A stretch of 14,895 nt of DNA, taken from an uncultured Faecalibacterium sp. (lineage in GTDB: Bacteria > Bacillota > Clostridia > Oscillospirales > Ruminococcaceae). The stretch is from contig CAKTGS010000048.1 of the NCBI GenBank assembly GCA_934561485.1, positions 1 to 14,895 on the forward strand, written 5' to 3'. Made by a program: the position numbers and the translations under genes. A model generated the notes under the pieces. It saw only the letters and a program-made list of their open reading frames with translations, did not search any database and was not told the origin of the DNA. The stretch's first letter is position 1. Each line of letters begins with the position of its first letter. This document shows, piece by piece, positions 13,189 through 14,895 of this stretch.

Positions 13189-14619
13189 ATGCAGCTGTTT
13201 GAACTGGTCAGCCCGCGGCTGTTCCGCCCGTTGGCGGGGCCGAACCGGGCTTTTTATGCAGAGTTGCTGCTCCTGCTCTGGGAGGAGTGCCGCCACACGG
13301 CGGACTACAGCATCTCCCGCGCCGAAGCAGTTTCCCGCGCGGAGGATTACTTTGCCGCGCTGGCAAAGCCGCTGGCGCTGGATGCGGATGGTGCCGGCGA
13401 TGAAGAGGAACAGCCCACCCGGGACCCCCACACCCTGGCCATGGGTTTTTTGCTGCGCCTGCGCCGCACCGGCTGGCTGGAAGAGCAGCCCGGCAGCTAC
13501 GAAGGCGAAGCCACCCTGACCTTTGTGCCGGAGGTGGCCCCGCTGCTGGAAGCATTGGAAGAGATCCTGAACCCCCGGGTGGTCACCTACACCGGCAAGC
13601 TGTACAAGGCCTGGCAGCTGCTGCAGGGCGTGGGGGAGGAAAAAAGCCCCTACGAGAATGTGCTGCGGGAGGTGGCTGCCGACCTGGAAGCCCTCAACAG
13701 ATCCCTGCGGGCGCTCAATGCATCCATCGGCCATTACATCGACCGGCTTACCCGCAACCGCACCCCGCAGGAGGTGCTGGAACTGTTTGACCAGTACGAA
13801 GAAAAGGTGGTGGCGGCGGCCTATCACCGCTTTAAAACCAGCGACAACCTGTTCAATTACCGCGCCTATCTGGAAGAGGGGCTGGACGCCTGCGAGGAGC
13901 AGTATCTGCCCCGGCTGGCCCTGGACTATGCCCGGGTGGAGCGCTGCGCCCCCGGCGAAGCCGCACCCCGGGTGCGGGCGATCATCCAGCAGCAGCGGGA
14001 CGCGCTGGAAGAGATGAGCACCCTGATCAAAGAAATTGACGCCAGCCACATCCGTTACCGCAAGCGGGCCGTGCAGCGGGCACAGTTTTTGCTGCTGAGC
14101 GACCGCTCCTCGCAGGGCAGCGTCACCGCTCTGCTGCGCCGCTATGCCGAGGAGATCAAGACCCCGGACCAGCTCTTTGCACCGGACAATGGCCCGGTGG
14201 CAAAACGGCTGCGGCTGTATCCGGCGGCGGTGTTTGGCGAAAAATTCCTGTATCCGCCCGCTGCGCCCCGCACGGTGGCCCCGCTGGCCCCGGTGCAGGC
14301 CGAGACCCTGGACCCGGACCAGCTGCGCAAAGAGCAGCAATTGCTTCTGGACTATGCCCGGCTGGCCGTGACCGAAGAAAACGTGGCCCTGCTGGCGCAG
14401 CAGGCGCTGGCAGCCCGCCCCCGGGTGGAAGCATCCACTCTGGCGGACGAATACCCCGGCGATTTTGCCCGCATCATCGGCCTGCACACCTATTCACAGT
14501 CGCCGCATCGCAATTATGACATTCAGCTGACCAATACCTGGGTGGAGCGCGGCGGCTTCCGGTTCGAGGACTTTGTTCTGACCCGCCGCAAGGAGGAAAA
14601 CACGGATGGCAATTGTTGA
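13189..14619 (+). CDS. jetA: JetA, Wadjet system kleisin-like subunit (DUF5716-type)
   Basis: This 476-residue protein is largely helical and charged, with no catalytic motif, signal or membrane segment. The opening MQLFELVSPRLFRPLAGPNRAFYAELLLLLWEE pattern (core: LFxxLAGPNRxxYxxxLLxL) is what I recognise as the JetA/DUF5716 family. The length fits, and so do long helical segments around 155-185 and 270-300. JetA is the MukF-like kleisin of the Wadjet SMC complex. With JetB, JetC and the nuclease JetD it extrudes circular DNA and cuts small plasmids. The ATG at 13189 has AGAAAGGG eight bases upstream. The end overlaps jetB by 14 bases in another frame, and jetB's AAGGAGG site lies within jetA. 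The DUF5716-type JetA points to a type II-like system rather than type I (DUF3375). The assignment is from memory and supported by the neighbour. Confidence 0.82.
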   Translation: MQLFELVSPRLFRPLAGPNRAFYAELLLLLWEECRHTADYSISRAEAVSRAEDYFAALAKPLALDADGAGDEEEQPTRDPHTLAMGFLLRLRRTGWLEEQPGSYEGEATLTFVPEVAPLLEALEEILNPRVVTYTGKLYKAWQLLQGVGEEKSPYENVLREVAADLEALNRSLRALNASIGHYIDRLTRNRTPQEVLELFDQYEEKVVAAAYHRFKTSDNLFNYRAYLEEGLDACEEQYLPRLALDYARVERCAPGEAAPRVRAIIQQQRDALEEMSTLIKEIDASHIRYRKRAVQRAQFLLLSDRSSQGSVTALLRRYAEEIKTPDQLFAPDNGPVAKRLRLYPAAVFGEKFLYPPAAPRTVAPLAPVQAETLDPDQLRKEQQLLLDYARLAVTEENVALLAQQALAARPRVEASTLADEYPGDFARIIGLHTYSQSPHRNYDIQLTNTWVERGGFRFEDFVLTRRKEENTDGNC

Positions 14620-14895
14620 TATGTTGGAAGAAACCGCAAACTACCTGCTCAACCACTGCTTTGTACTGGGCGGCGTGGAAGATCAGCGGGCAAAATACCT
14701 CTACGTGCAGGACCACCTGCCCGAAGTGCGGGCCGTGTTTGCCCCGCTGGGCTATTCGGTGCTGCTGTACCCGGCCCCCCTGCAGGCGGCGGCCCTGGTG
14801 AACGGCCACGAAGGCAGCCAGGCCCGGCTGCTGAAATACGAGAGCATCCTGCTGCTGGTGCTGCGCCTGCTCTACCTGCAAAAGCGGGAGAGCCT
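14606..14895 (+). CDS. jetB: JetB, Wadjet system KITE-like subunit (DUF4194), truncated by window edge
   Basis: An open frame starts at ATG 14606 and runs off the window after 96 codons with no stop. AAGGAGG (14590-14596) lies nine bases upstream. The segment GYSV followed about 30 residues later by LLKYESILLLVLRLLYLQKRES is the hallmark of DUF4194/JetB and MukE-like winged-helix subunits. JetB bridges the JetA kleisin and the JetC SMC protein. The 14-base overlap with jetA indicates translational coupling and stoichiometric production. The missing part should be roughly 100 more residues, then jetC (a long SMC ATPase) and jetD (a topoisomerase VI-like nuclease). Together with jetA upstream the identity is good, although only the first half of the protein is seen. 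Confidence 0.8.
   Translation, partial: MAIVDMLEETANYLLNHCFVLGGVEDQRAKYLYVQDHLPEVRAVFAPLGYSVLLYPAPLQAAALVNGHEGSQARLLKYESILLLVLRLLYLQKRES

Noticed and set aside
1..14895. CRISPR arrays, tRNA or rRNA genes, insertion sequences
   Set aside because: I saw no regularly spaced repeats, cloverleaf or rRNA-like sequence, and no transposase or integrase reading in any frame.

Overview
This is a GC-rich, densely packed chromosomal segment of a Gram-positive bacterium. The support for that is strong AGGAGG-type ribosome binding sites, sigma-A-like -35/-10 boxes, intrinsic terminators with T runs, and Firmicute-type families (a LicT-like PRD antiterminator, a PTS alpha-glucoside system, a CBS-type family II pyrophosphatase). 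The codon bias and protein sequences look like a gut Oscillospiraceae such as Faecalibacterium, Subdoligranulum or Gemmiger. That assignment is an inference.

Layout. (a) 73-4190, plus strand: an alpha-glucoside operon. A consensus promoter is followed by a leader with a ribonucleic antiterminator (RAT) sequence overlapping an intrinsic terminator. Then come a LicT/BglG-like antiterminator, a PTS EIIBC permease and a GH4 6-phospho-alpha-glucosidase, closed by a strong terminator. (b) 4198-6610, plus: an M18 aminopeptidase overlapping by 4 bases with a GluQRS-like tRNA-modifying enzyme. (c) 6658-9077, minus: a PAP2-like membrane protein and a MATE exporter, each with its own promoter and terminator. 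(d) 9146-11400, plus: a CBS/DRTGG-containing manganese pyrophosphatase and an acylphosphatase, separated by a copy of a small dispersed repeat. A 38-base perfect palindrome acts as a shared terminator with (e) 11407-12078, minus: a secreted C39-like putative cysteine peptidase. (f) 12079-12550: a non-coding stretch with strong potential RNA structure. (g) 12427-13111, plus: a small lipoprotein with a divergent CAP-like domain. (h) 13122-14895, plus: the start of a Wadjet defence operon, with complete jetA and the first 96 codons of jetB. The window ends before the expected jetC and jetD.

How the genes work together. In (a), the permease would import and phosphorylate an alpha-glucoside and the GH4 enzyme would split the 6-phosphate. 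The antiterminator would sense PTS phosphorylation through its four conserved histidines and open its own leader terminator. In (d), both enzymes hydrolyse high-energy phosphate anhydride bonds. In (h), JetA and JetB are the kleisin-like and KITE-like subunits of an SMC complex that restricts plasmids.

The two observations most worth following are the Wadjet operon running off the right edge and the RAT/terminator switch at 127-210.
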